Assembly (NCBI GenBank): GCA_008931825.1 | Contig: QXVZ01002133.1 | Coordinates: forward strand, 1 to 33,253 | DNA length: 33,253 nucleotides | Direction of reading: 5' to 3' | Source: Phallusia fumigata | Lineage: Eukaryota > Chordata > Ascidiacea > Phlebobranchia > Ascidiidae | Position numbers and translations under genes: made by a program | Notes under the pieces: model-generated | The model's input: the letters and a program-made list of their open reading frames with translations, nothing else | The model's database searches: none | What the model was told of the DNA's origin: nothing | Part shown: positions 10,526-20,911 of the stretch, one piece after another | Layout of the letters: each line of letters begins with the position of its first letter | Numbering within the stretch: position 1 is the first letter of the stretch

Positions 10526-10592
10526 CTGATATTTCACAGTTTTATGGAATGTTTTTCAAAACAAATACACAAGATTCAAGAACACAACTGAC

Positions 10593-10697
10593 CTCAATAA
10601 TGTTGTTATCGATGAAGTTTATGGGTTGGTAAGTTTTCACGCTCACGAACTTCGACAGATCACAGCTTGGTACTCCAAACGTGTCATTGTAGTATCT
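10593..10697 (-). CDS. Exon e of the unidentified RS-rich gene
   Basis: With acceptor TATGTTCAG at 10698 and donor GAG|GTCAGT after 10593 the exon is 105 nt (35 codons) in phase 0, matching exon d. The peptide (RYYNDTFGVPSCDLSKF and so on) looks folded rather than disordered. The open frame extends upstream past the acceptor, and an alternative acceptor eleven or so bases further up (AAAG|TTATATG) would also keep phase, so the exact start is uncertain. Confidence 0.6.
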
Positions 10698-11016
10698 CTG
10701 AACATATAACTTTACGTTACGGCCTCCGCTGCGGTAACACCACATTTGAATTGCAAGCGTCAAACTGCATCTCAATACGTGTTTGACGACGTTTTCAATT
10801 TTTTAAAATAAAAGCATCGTGTAAGAAACACCGTTTTTAGAAGTTTAGTAGCAGTTATATGTTAAACAAAGTATGAGGTGATAGATTATCCACTGTAAAA
10901 AACGAAAACATTTAACGACCATAACCTTACAAACTAAATTTGGGTAATGTATAAAGTTCAAAGAGTAAAAAGAGCAAAGTTACTTAAAGGACACTTTCAA
11001 ATAGTAGAAAACTTAC

Positions 11017-11624
11017 CGGCAAAATCTTGTTTAAGAAATCATCCATGTATATCATTTGATTGAGTTTCGGATCAGTTATGGAACCCAAGCAGGCCGCTAT
11101 TGGACTCTGTGCGCTGAAGAACTGGTCATATATTTCCCTGTACACTCGCACGAAAAACTCGTTCGGTGGGAAAGTAGGTATGCCGCAATGAACCATTTGC
11201 ATTCGAAACAGCGTAGGTTGTATCCCTACAACAAAGGCCACATCTCGTACCCTCACTAAAGAGACATCTAGGCGTTTCGGAAGAGGTTTCGGGGTGTTGG
11301 GAGGGGGGTTGTCGGCGGCGCAGTACAGGCGAGTCTGGACGTAACAGATTCTGCGTTTGCGGAACTTGTTGGGGTGCATCTGCGCCGAATCGCTGTGTTT
11401 GAGAAAACAACTGGGCGCCAGCATTTCAACTTCTACTATGCCATGAAAATGATTGGGTTGATTGAGAGGGTGTGTCGGCTTGGGCGGTTCGATCACATGG
11501 TCGTTAAGCTTTGCGGGGTTGGGTTGACTTTGAGTCAGCGCGGGAACGCTATCCCCATTTTGGATGGGCAGGGGGACAATGGTTTTATCTCCTGGTTTTC
11601 CAGCAACAGCAAGGGAGTGGTTTC
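11017..11624 (-). CDS. Exon d of the unidentified RS-rich gene
   Basis: The exon is 608 nt, with acceptor TTTTGGCTAG and donor CCG|GTAAGT, phase 1 in and phase 0 out, encoding 202 residues plus a split codon. The first 90 or so residues are Pro/Asn-rich. From about residue 95 the chain becomes compact: FRKRRICYVQTRLYC, then VRVRDVAFVVGIQPTLFRMQ, MVHCGIPTFPP, and a helical stretch FFVRVYREIYDQFF. The C-G-I-P piece after a D-x-x-F-V-V segment weakly recalls the middle of extended Tudor domains. I would not assign a family on that basis. Confidence 0.65.
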
Positions 11625-11771
11625 CTAGCCAAAAAACAAGTTTTTTAATCAAAGGATAGTGTTTTTCGAAATTTACGTGCTTCGTACGCGTTAACTATTG
11701 TTATACATTCTGTAGTTTAAAGTTCCAATAATATTAAGAACAACAAAAATAACCGCATTTGTAAAACACAC

Positions 11772-11883
11772 CTTTTTTCGATTTAAATACGTCCACTGTT
11801 GGCAAATTTCCTTTGGTTTCCTCATTCCTGATATAGTGGTTTTCATTCTTCATCTTGTCCGAGTCGACCGTTTGCTCTGACAC
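11772..11883 (-). CDS. Exon c of the unidentified RS-rich gene
   Basis: The exon is 112 nt, with acceptor CCTGTTTCCAAAG and donor AAAG|GTGTGT. Phase 0 in follows the giant exon, and phase 1 out fits exon d. It encodes about 37 hydrophilic residues (VSEQTVDSDKMKNE and so on). Both neighbouring junction phases agree, which supports continuity from the giant exon into exon d. Confidence 0.65.
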
Positions 11884-12002
11884 CTTTGGAAACAGGAGCA
11901 TTAAATATGCTGTAGGTATATTAAATCAACTAAGTTTGCAAAACTTTTTAAATTTCTAGTTTCAAAAATGCGCATAACTATGAGGAACAAACGCAAAGTT
12001 AC

Positions 12003-15000
12003 CTTCCGTTTTTTGATGACATTGCCCAATGCATCCCTTTTAACATCTCTATCTTCAGGTGCTGGTTCTTTGTTACTGTCCCCTGATATAGAGAGGCCAC
12101 TTCGTTTTCGATCTTGCTCCAAAGATTTAGATTTTTCGTTTTCCAACTTCAGTGCCACTTTTAATGATTCTCTGTCCTCCAGCAAAACATCTTCCAGCTT
12201 GGCCTGCGTCGAAGGCTCGGTGATGTCTTCCATCGTTCCGTCTAGCACAGTTTCCTTTAAATTGTACTTGCCCGAGAAAACTGACAGAAAAACAGAGTCC
12301 TCCTCATCCGCATCTTGGTCGAACGCTTCTTCAACTGCTTCACCAGAAAACTCGCTTGTGTTTTCAGCACCAGCCTCCCCATGGTCTTCTTCGTCTGACG
12401 ATATTGACGGCAAGGGTTTGCGACGAGTCACCGTACGAGCACTCTCGCTTAGTTGAAAGGACTTATACAAATCGTTCAGCATTACAGTGGGGTTCATAGC
12501 ACTTGATTTTAAACTCATTTCCCCGGCTGCCGACGCCACAACAGGCATTTCCTTGGAAACTGACGAAAGTTTCTGAATAACCGAAATCTCTGCTGATGTG
12601 GAAACATGCGCTTTTGTCGTTAGTCGGTCATTTGCAACAGTAAATGGTTTTGTAGCGTTTGGTGCAGACGACATAGCTTCGTTGGCAATTAATGGCTCTT
12701 TAGAGAATGTTTGACTATTACCTTCAACAGAGGGTTGCTTGAAAGTGGTCTGATATTGGGAACCTTGCGTAAAAACAACTGGCTGATCGGAGAAGGTTTG
12801 TTGTTCAGAGGTGCTTGCTTGTTTNTATTACCTTCAACAGAGGGTTGCTTGAAAGCGGTCTGATATTGGGAACCTTGCGTAACAACAACTGGCTGATCGG
12901 AAAAGATTTGTTGTTCAGAGGTGTTTGCTTGTTTTTGTAATTTCGCGCTGGATGCATGGTCTTTGCCAGCTGTTTCAAAACGACTGCATTCCGCTATATT
13001 CTCAGTATTTGGTTTGATATAATCTAACGCTCCATTTCCAGATGTTGTTGAACTCAAATCGTTATGTGAAGGAACCCTGATCACACTTGAGGTTCTGGCT
13101 GATGAGTTAACGGAAACAGTAGTTTTTAACTCGTTGACCACATGTTTATCATTTTTATCCAGACATGCTTCTTCGCTCAAACCAGGGTTGGAAATTTCCT
13201 CGGCATTGAGATCAATTCCCGTAGCTGTTGGACGTTGTTCTACACCTGACTGAAACTTTTCTGATCCGGACAAGTCAGAACTGTCACAAGTGTCTGGTTT
13301 GCTCTTGACGTAGACCTCCTTTTGACAACTGATGTTACAGATGTCTTCAGTGGGTAATTCGTGAGATTCTGGAACCATATCAGGGATTTTTATGTTCTGT
13401 GATTCGACGGGCACCGTATTGACACTTACAGTATTGCATGAAGCGTTCGACAACCTGCTAGCATCTTTCTCTTGAAACAAAGTACAATTAAGTCTTGGGA
13501 AAACCGGGGGAAGATTGGTAGTGCAAATTTTCTTTCCTTTCGGTTGTGGAGAAGTTTTTACTGAAACAGTGGTCAAAATATTAGCTGAGACCAACATGTC
13601 TTTATTCTTGCAGGTAGCTTGGGTCTCATCGACTGGGATTAAACTAGAGGCAGTATTTTGTCTTGTTTTCATTTTGCCTTGTAAATTTGTTTCTCGTGGC
13701 GTCTTGGTTGCAACCGCTGGAGATTGAATGCACGACGTGGAGGCGTCTGCTGAAGCTGAAAGCAACGGTTCTATTGCCTTAGCTTCGCCCTGATTGGTGG
13801 AAGGACATGTTTCACTACAGTGGGTTGGTGTTGTTACAGTTGACGTTTGTGCAGTGGTGGTTTCCACTATGGCTTTCTCCAACATCTTTTTCTTCCAAGA
13901 TTGCTTTAAGCTTGGCTGCGCATTCGATGGCTCTGTCTTCGAAGAAGTATTGTTCGCATCAGTAACTTGTTCGCTGACCAAAGTAGTCTCGGATGTGGTA
14001 GTAGCAGACGACGCAACGACTAATCCCTCGGATGCCGTTTTCTCTGTATGTTCTGGCATTTCTACGTCGGTCTTTACCAGTGTGAGTGGTTCCGTCGCTA
14101 CATTTTGTGCAACATGTTCTTCCTCAGCATGTTTCAAACTGTTTTCAGAACTTGACGAAGCAGGTATTACGATTGACTCGGTCGACTTCACAGTTTGGAT
14201 ATCGCTAGAATGATTTTCTGCCGTTAAACCAGGTTGATTTGAGGTTAATTCAAGTACAGTCTGTTGTATTTCACTTTCAAATGCTTTTTGAAGCTTCTGA
14301 AACAGATCACTATCCCATTGGNCTCGTTGACCACATGTTTATCATTTTTATCCAGACATGCTTCTTCGCTCAAACCAGGGTTGGAAATTTCCTCGGCATT
14401 GAGATCAATTCCCGTAGCTGTTGGACGTTGTTCTACACCTGACTGAAATTTTTCTGATCCGGACAAGTCAGAACTGTCACAAGTGTCTGGTTTGCTCTTG
14501 ACGTAGACCTCCTTTTGACTATTGATGTTACAGATGTCTTCAGTGGGTAATTCGTGAGATTCTGGGACCATATCAGGGGTTTTTATGTTCTGTGATTCGA
14601 CGGGCACCGCATTGAAACTTACAGTATTGCATGAAGCGTTCGACAACCTGCTAGCATCTTTATCTTGAAACAAAGTACAATTAAGTCTTGGGAAAACCGG
14701 GGGAATATCGGTAGTGCAAATTTTCTTTCCTTTCGGTTGTGGAGAAGTTTTTACTGAAACAGTGGTCAAAATATTAGCTGAGACCAACATGTCTTTATTC
14801 TTGCAGGTAGCTTGGGTCTCATCGACTGGGATTAAACTAGAGGCAGTATTTTGTCTTGTTTTCATTTTGCCTTGTAAATTTGTTTCTCGTGGCGTCTTGG
14901 TTGCAACCGCTGGAGATTGAATGCACGACGTGGAGGCGTCTGCTGAAGCTGAAAGCAACGGTTCTATTGCCTTAGCTTCGCCCTGATTGGTGGAAGGACA

Positions 15001-18000
15001 TGTTTCACTACAGTGGGTTGGTGTTGTTACAGTTGACGTTTGTGCAGTGGTGGTTTCCACTATAGCTTTCTCCAACATCTTTTTCTTCCAAGATTGCTTT
15101 AAGCTTGGCTGCGTATTCGCTGGCTCTGTCTTCGAAGAAGAATTGTTCGCATCAGTAACTTGTTCGCCGACCAAGGTAGTCTCAGATGTGGTAGTCGCAG
15201 ACGACACAACGACTAATCCCTCGGATGTCGTTTTCTCTGTATGTTCTGGCATTTCTACGTCGTTCTTTACCAGTGTGAGTGGTTCCGTCGCTACATTTTG
15301 TGGAACATGTTCTTCCTCAGCATGTTTCAAACTGTTTTCAGAACTTGACGAAGCAGGTATTACGATTGACTCGGTCGACTTCACAGTTTGGATATCGCTA
15401 GAATGATTTTCTGCCGTTAAACCAGGTTGATTTGAGGTTAATTCAAGTACAGTCTGTTGTATTTCACTTTCAAATGCTTTTTGAAGCTTCTGAAACAGAT
15501 CACTGTCCCATTGGTCTTGTTCAACAGCAAACGGCCACACCGTCGTTTCAACTTTGGCAACTTCACTACTAACAGCCGTGGTGTAACTTGAAATATAGTT
15601 TCCTTCGTCATCGCTGAACTCGAAAGAACAGTCACTTATGTCTTCCACTGCAAAATGACATAGCTCTTCCTTCGCCTCTTTATCTTCGTTTTCGCTTGCA
15701 GTGTCTGTCTTTTTTCGGATAATAGATATCAGCTTCGTCAAGCTTTCAATAGTCTGATCCGGAACTTGAACGTTCTCTTGGTTTCCATCCGACATGTTAC
15801 CCTTAAGCTCAGTGTCTTTGTGGTTTTGGTTGTTTTTATCGTATGATCTTTTATCCACCTTATCCTTGTTGTCCCGAAAGGTTGGCCCAATAAAACGCCG
15901 GTATTGGTTATTTTCAGAAGCGCCTTCTCGAGATGTTTTGGGCGTTTTCCAACGTGAGTGAGACCGATCTGTGCGGACGTAGTCCACCGAACTTGCGTTG
16001 TCGCGTGACTTAAAGTTTGATATGTCCGAGGGAAGCAGTTCGTCAAAGTGTTCACACTCACGGCAAAATCTGTCAACAATAGACTCAAGAATGTTACGGG
16101 GGTACTTTTTCGTTTGCGACAGTTGAATGCCGCCGAATTCGCCTTCTTCTGTGTGACTTGGGATTTCGTTTTCGTTTCTGCATACTTCTTGTGTGCCTGT
16201 GTCTGCCTGCACGCCTACAGATTGAATCGATACGTTTCGCTCCCGGTCAACACGAGGTTCAGAAACAGATAACAACTGTTTCTTAAAACTTTCTACACTT
16301 TTAGAATCATCTCCAGCATTCACAAGCGCCTTGTTATTGTTGTTGACATTCTCAGTTAATAAAGGAGCCGAACTTTGTGCCCAGTTCGTAGGTACATTCG
16401 GAAAGGTAGACATTGCTTGCGGAATTAAGCTATGCGCTGTGTTTGAGCCGGGATACAACATCCAGGGAGCAAATACAACTGGCATGTTGACAAACTCGTA
16501 CGGTTGAGGGCCCAGTGGGTATGCGGTCTGGAAACCAATATTGTTGTTTTGGTCCAGCCCCTGAACAAAAGGCACTGAATTGGATGATGTAGTTGATTGG
16601 TAGGGGCCTTCAGTAGCTGTAAAAGAAGGATAATTCTCAGGAACTGGAGTGCACTCTTGATCATCCTGGCTCTCCGAACTGTCTGCCTGCACAAGTTTTC
16701 GGCGAAATCCCCGAAAAAGATTCATGGTTGATTCGTCCTCGCTTGATGTCGAGTCACGTGTCTCACTCGAGCCAGAAGAACTAGTGTCGGACTCTGACAG
16801 TTCTATATCGCCGGCATAGCGCTCTGGAGAAAGTTTGGTAAACCTTCTGACGACTTGCTGTTTCACTGGAGGCGGTGGACCAAAAAACTCCGAAAGTTCT
16901 TCAGTGGGATTTTTCTCTTCTTTATCCACGGACTTGGATACAGCCGAGTCATTGTTTTCCAGACGGGTCTGACGGAGCCCGTTAGCCAACTTGTTCATTG
17001 CTGTCTTTTCAGTAAAATTCTTCCCTTTTCGTGCTGTTTGGTCGGTCGAGCTACTAAGATCCGAATCAAGTTTTTCATTATTTTCATTGTGGATTTCCTT
17101 TATTTTTGTTTGTTTTTTGTCACAAGATATTTTTTCTGAGACATCACCAGAAGTTCTGTCAAAGCTGCTCGAACAATGTATCTTCTTTTCAGTCTTTTTC
17201 TTCAGGCGCCGGGTTTTCTGTCTAACCTTGTCTTCCCTGGAAGAACTTCTGTCACTTGAGTGTTCTTTCCGTTTCTTCTTTCTCTTCTTTAAAGTGGTTT
17301 TGTGACGGTTTCGATGACTCCTCGTCCGATCGGAACTCGACTCCTGTCTATCTCCTTTCCTTTGATGCCCCTCCTGCTCTTCACTGTACTTTAGCATTTT
17401 TTCATACTCTCGCCTTTCCGAAGCCCTGCGAACCCAATACACAGATCGGGCTTCTATTTCCTTTTCCCAATCTTTATTGTTGACGTAATAGAACCTGTGC
17501 TTTTTTTGGTCTCCTTTAGATTCTCTACCAGATGAACCTGAACGACTAGTTGAACGGTAATTGCGATTTGACTTGGTTGAAGTTTGGCTTCCAGAACCAT
17601 TGCGAGTTCTCCAACCATTGGGGGTTCGTCTTCGAGAACGACCGAAACTATGTGATTTTGATGTACCGGGACTCCGTGAACGACTTCTTCGTCTTGATCT
17701 TGATGTACTGCGGCTTCTGGACCTTGATGAGTATTCACTGGATCTTGAATAATGTCTTGTGCGTCGTTTTGTTCTGCTCTGACTGCGTGAACGACTGACA
17801 CTGCTGGAGTTGCGGGACTTTGACCTTGACCTACTGCAAGTTCGTCTCGGTGTTTGCGACTGACTCGCATCAGAAGATTGTTTTCGTTCATTCTTAGACA
17901 GTTTGGTAGGTGATTTTGAATTAACACTCATTTCAAAAGCGGGGCTCGCTTCTTTGTGTTCTGAACAATCATTTTTGCTTTCTGTATTTCCATTTTCTGT

Positions 18001-18186
18001 TACATTTTTTGGTGAAGATTCGCGAGACTCTCTGCTTTCCTTATCTGTATCTGGGTAATTAACAACACCCACGATTTTCTCGTTACCGTTTGTGGCTGGA
18101 TCCTTACTCGAGCATTCACTTTCGTCTTCTTCATGTTCCTTTGCCGGACCCACTGGTAACCAACATAATCGTGCGTCTGCCATCAT
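12003..18186 (-). CDS. Giant RS-rich, intrinsically disordered exon (exon b) of an unidentified nuclear-type gene; contains assembly duplications
   Basis: The exon begins after AATTCAG at 18186 (MMADARLCWLPVG) and ends at donor CGGAAG|GTAACT (12003). As printed it is broken at N joins 14322 and 12825. Taking 18186-14323, 13129-12826 and 12715-12003 gives exactly 4,881 nt, 1,627 open codons, ending in phase 0 as exon c requires. Residues about 105-200 are an Arg-Ser domain (RSRSKS, RSRSRSTSRSRRRSRSRS) as in splicing and RNA-processing factors. About 230-275 is a charged helical segment with YYVNNKDWEKEIEAR. About 290-345 is Lys-rich. Acidic Ser/Asp patches follow, then a Cys-containing segment near RFCRECEHFDELL and long Ser/Thr-rich disorder. 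Lys-Arg clusters near the end (VIKKRK) suggest nuclear location. I do not recognise the gene. Confidence 0.8.
12716..12934. repeat. Direct duplication of 109 nt flanking the N at 12825 (allelic overlap)
   Basis: 12716-12824 and 12826-12934 align without gaps with 5 differences in 109 positions. The printed reading frame shifts at the N. Dropping one copy restores the frame. This is best read as two allelic contig ends that overlap but were not merged. Confidence 0.9.
13130..15514. repeat. Direct duplication of 1,192 nt flanking the N at 14322 (allelic overlap)
   Basis: 13130-14321 and 14323-15514 have identical length and align without indels; I counted about 23 substitutions (about 1.9%). 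Both copies keep the coding frame open, with a mixture of silent and replacement changes. Copy boundaries fall exactly at the N, which points to unmerged haplotypes rather than a biological tandem duplication. Confidence 0.9.
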
Positions 18187-19730
18187 CTGAATTTTTGAGT
18201 AGTACCCCTATGTGAAAAACAATTTCAAGTTGTTTTTCTCACAAACCTGGTTTTTCTTAGGTTTGGCACACAAGGTACATTGTAAGGAGACAAACGCCGC
18301 ATTTTAGTTAAAGTTGACTACTGTTTAGTTTACAAACGAAGTTGGTTTATGGTAAAATGTGGCCCGTAAACTTCAATACACCTATTATGTTTAACTACTG
18401 ATACGTTTGTTAGATTTTAATCATGGCACAGGACTTGTAAAACTACATATTTAGAGTCAAGCGGGTACAGTACAAAATAGTTACAAAAATCGCAAACAAA
18501 CACAAGATCTCTAAGACTGAAATATTTCAATATCTTGCCAATCGCTCAAAAACTAGTGTTTTCATGAAAGCAAACATTAGAAATACAGTTCATGGTTTTC
18601 TATTGAATAACAATATTTTTTACGAAAGTTAAGAACTTTATTGCACACTTTNACTTGGTTGAAGTTTGGCTTCCAGAACCATTACGAGTTCTCCAACCAT
18701 TGGGGGTTCGTCTCCGAGAACGACCGAGACTATGTGATTTTGATGTACCGGGACTCCGTGAACGACTTCTTCGTCTTGATCTTGATGTACTGCGGCTTCT
18801 GGACTTTGATGAGTATTCACTGGACCTTGAATAATGTCTTGTGCGTCGTTTTGTTCTACTCTGACTGCGTGAACGACTGACACTGCTGGAGTTGCGGGAC
18901 TTTGACCTTGACCTACTGCAAGTTCGTGTCCGTGTTTGCGACTGACTCGAATCAGAAGATTGTTTTCGTTCATTCTTAGACAGTTTGGTAGGTGATTTTG
19001 AATTAACACTCATTTCAAAAGCGGGGCTCGTCTCTTTGTGTTCTGAACAATCATTTTTGCTTTCTGTATTTCCATTTTCTGTTACATTTTTTGGTGAAGA
19101 TTCGCGAGACTCTCTGCTTTCCTTATCTGTATCTGGGTAATTAACAACACCCACGATTTTCTCGTTACCGTTTGTGGCTGGATCCTTACTCGAGCATTCA
19201 CTTTCGTCTTCTTCATGTTCCTTTGCCGGACCCACTGGTAACCAACATAATCGTGCGTCTGCCATCATCTGAATTTTTGAGTAGTATCCCTACATGAAAA
19301 ACAATTTCAAGTTGTTTTTCTCACAAACCTGGTTTTTCTCAGGTTTAACACAAGGTACATTGTAAGGAGATAAACGCCGCATTTTAGTTAAAGTTGACAA
19401 ATGTTTAGTTTACAAACGAAGTTGGTTTATGGAAAAATGTGCCCAGTAAACTTCAATACACCTATTATGTTTAACTACTGGTACGTTTGTTAAATTTTAA
19501 TCATGGCACAGGACTTGTAAAACTACATATTTAGAGTCAAGCGGGTACAGTACAAAATAGTTACAAAACCGCAAACAAACACAAGATCTCTAAGACTGAA
19601 ATATTTCAATATCTTGCCAATCGCTCAAAAACTAGTGTTTTTATTAAAGCAAACATTAGAAATACAGTTCATGGATTTCTATTGAATAACAATATTTTTT
19701 ACAAAAGTTAAGAACTTTATTGCACACTTT
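17571..19730. repeat. Direct duplication of about 1.08 kb flanking the N at 18652 (allelic overlap)
   Basis: 17571-18651 (1,081 nt) and 18653-19730 (1,078 nt) are near-identical. They cover the first 616 nt of the giant exon plus its upstream intron. The coding part differs at about 11 of 616 positions; the intron has more changes and small indels. Duplication limits again coincide with the N. Confidence 0.9.
18653..19268 (-). other. Second (allelic) copy of the 5' part of the giant RS-rich exon
   Basis: This is the alternative haplotype of 17571-18186: acceptor AATTCAG, then MMADARLC, running through the RS domain until the contig end. It should not be counted as a separate gene. Its upstream intron leads in phase 0 to exon a at 19835-20109. 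Confidence 0.85.
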
Positions 19731-19834
19731 TAACGTTAGTAACTAAACGATTACCTTGATTACAGTTCTGCAACACATAACTTTACGGTCTATGAAGAAC
19801 ATTTGAAAATTTGTAAATTACAACACAAACTTAC

Positions 19835-20109
19835 ATCAAGTGAACTGGCATAACATCCTTTGTCATTTTCTTCGAGCTTTGGATATTTTTTACGAAACTT
19901 TCCGGAAGTTAATCCCTCGTTAGATCGCTCTTCAAGCCAGGTGTTAAGCGAGTCTACTTCCTTGGTGCGCATTGAATGTACGCCAATATGATCTTGGATT
20001 ATCTTTTCAACTTCTGGCATAGGCAAGTTTGGAAACATCGCCTGCATTTTAAAGTCTGATTGCAATGATTGTAATTGATGCAAACTTTCCCTACACGTCA
20101 AAACGATTT
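19835..20109 (-). CDS. Exon a, upstream of the giant RS-rich exon; CUE/UBA-like look
   Basis: The exon is 275 nt, with acceptor TTTTTGTCATTCAG and strong donor GAT|GTAAGT, phase 1 in and phase 0 out, joining MMADARLC of the giant exon in frame. The 91 residues look folded: SLHQLQSLQSDFKMQAMFPN, then LPMPEVEKIIQDH and WLEERSNEG. The order of M-F-P, then P-x-x-x-(V)-x-x-I-I, then a second helix recalls ubiquitin-binding CUE domains (F-P motif and following helix). That is inference from pattern only. Because it enters in phase 1, at least one more 5' exon must exist. Confidence 0.7.
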
Positions 20110-20552
20110 CTGAATGACAAAAATCTGGGATAATTTTGATCAAAAAAGTTACTACAACTTTTGTGAAACGCGAAAAATGATGGTATCAATTACAAAAAGT
20201 TGAAAAATACCCAAATACTTATCATTTCAGAACATCTAATTTTTTTCAAAAATTAATTGTTTAACGGGATTGAGTGATTACTACCGATTAAAGATGGTGT
20301 ATATTCACATAAATTAGGTTGAGTTGCATTGTAGCTAAACTGTTTATATTATGTGTTTATTAATAATGTTTATATTATTTGTGTGGTGTAAAATAAAACA
20401 AATATAATATTCATGTAAAACTGTAAAACTATGTGCTAACGACCAGTAAAGACAGAGCTAACACACAACAAACAGATAAATCTACCAGCACACAGGGCCA
20501 CAGAAACCAACCGACGCAGACAGGAAACCCGCGGCTACATTTACGCCTGATT

Positions 20553-20583
20553 GCGCACCAATCAAAACTGCGATCTGGTGCGC
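20553..20583. repeat. GC-rich inverted repeat, 8-bp arms
   Basis: GCGCACCA (20553-20560) and TGGTGCGC (20576-20583) are perfect inverted copies around a 15-nt loop. An ATTGG/CCAAT motif lies beside the left arm. Function unknown. Confidence 0.5.
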
Positions 20584-20592
20584 GTCATAACG

Positions 20593-20760
20593 CTATCTGT
20601 TTCGCCATTCCGCCTGACAATGGCTACTTATTGTTTGGACTGTTTTCCGCACTTTGAACTGTAAGGCTACGGTTGTTTCACTGACAGCAAGTTGCTTTAC
20701 CAAGGGTTTGCTAACTATAACTTCCTTTGATAATTCAGTCATACAGCGTAGGTTTGCCAT
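20593..20760 (-). CDS. Small 55-codon ORF, possible 5' exon
   Basis: An ATG at 20760 opens a 55-residue frame (MANLRCMTELSKEVIVSKPL and onward) ending at a TAG at 20593. Composition is protein-like. It is the only start-containing frame I found upstream of exon a in the right orientation. A donor ATAA|GTAGCC inside it would exit in phase 1 and fit exon a, but that donor is weak. Its start overlaps a 12-bp inverted repeat, so chance openness is quite possible. Confidence 0.25.
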   Translation of the reverse strand: MANLRCMTELSKEVIVSKPLVKQLAVSETTVALQFKVRKTVQTISSHCQAEWRNR

Positions 20761-20794
20761 AGTTAACTAGCCAACGTTATTTCAAACCTACGCT
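20745..20794. repeat. Perfect 12-bp inverted repeat
   Basis: AGCGTAGGTTTG at 20745-20756 and its exact reverse complement at 20783-20794 flank a 26-nt centre that contains GTTAAC. It could be a hairpin, a dimeric factor site or the remnant of a miniature inverted-repeat element; no target-site duplication was established. Confidence 0.6.
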
Positions 20795-20910
20795 AAGAAA
20801 AGACCGTTGTTCCGACATACAATGAAAAGTTATTCCGATGTACAATACCATGCGAATACCTCATGAAAACATCTATTCAACAATTCGTCGCAAGCCAAGC
20901 GCATAACAAA

Positions 20911-20911
20911 N
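20911..20911. other. Single-N assembly join in a non-coding stretch
   Basis: One undetermined base. I found no duplicated flank here, so the amount of missing or misplaced sequence is unknown. Upstream exons of the RS-rich gene could be lost or displaced at this point. Confidence 0.9.

Noticed and set aside
11968-12456. 162-codon plus-strand ORF, Ser-rich
   Set aside because: It is antisense to the giant exon; Ser-rich shadows are expected opposite Glu/Lys/Ser-rich coding DNA.
12689-14191. Separate 500-codon gene ending in a stop near 12689
   Set aside because: The stop arises from the frame shift at the N at 12825. After removing the allelic overlap the frame continues into 12715-12003.
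13130-15514. True biological tandem gene duplication
   Set aside because: Duplicate borders coincide exactly with the N, there are no indels and divergence is allele-like; two similar cases occur within 7 kb.
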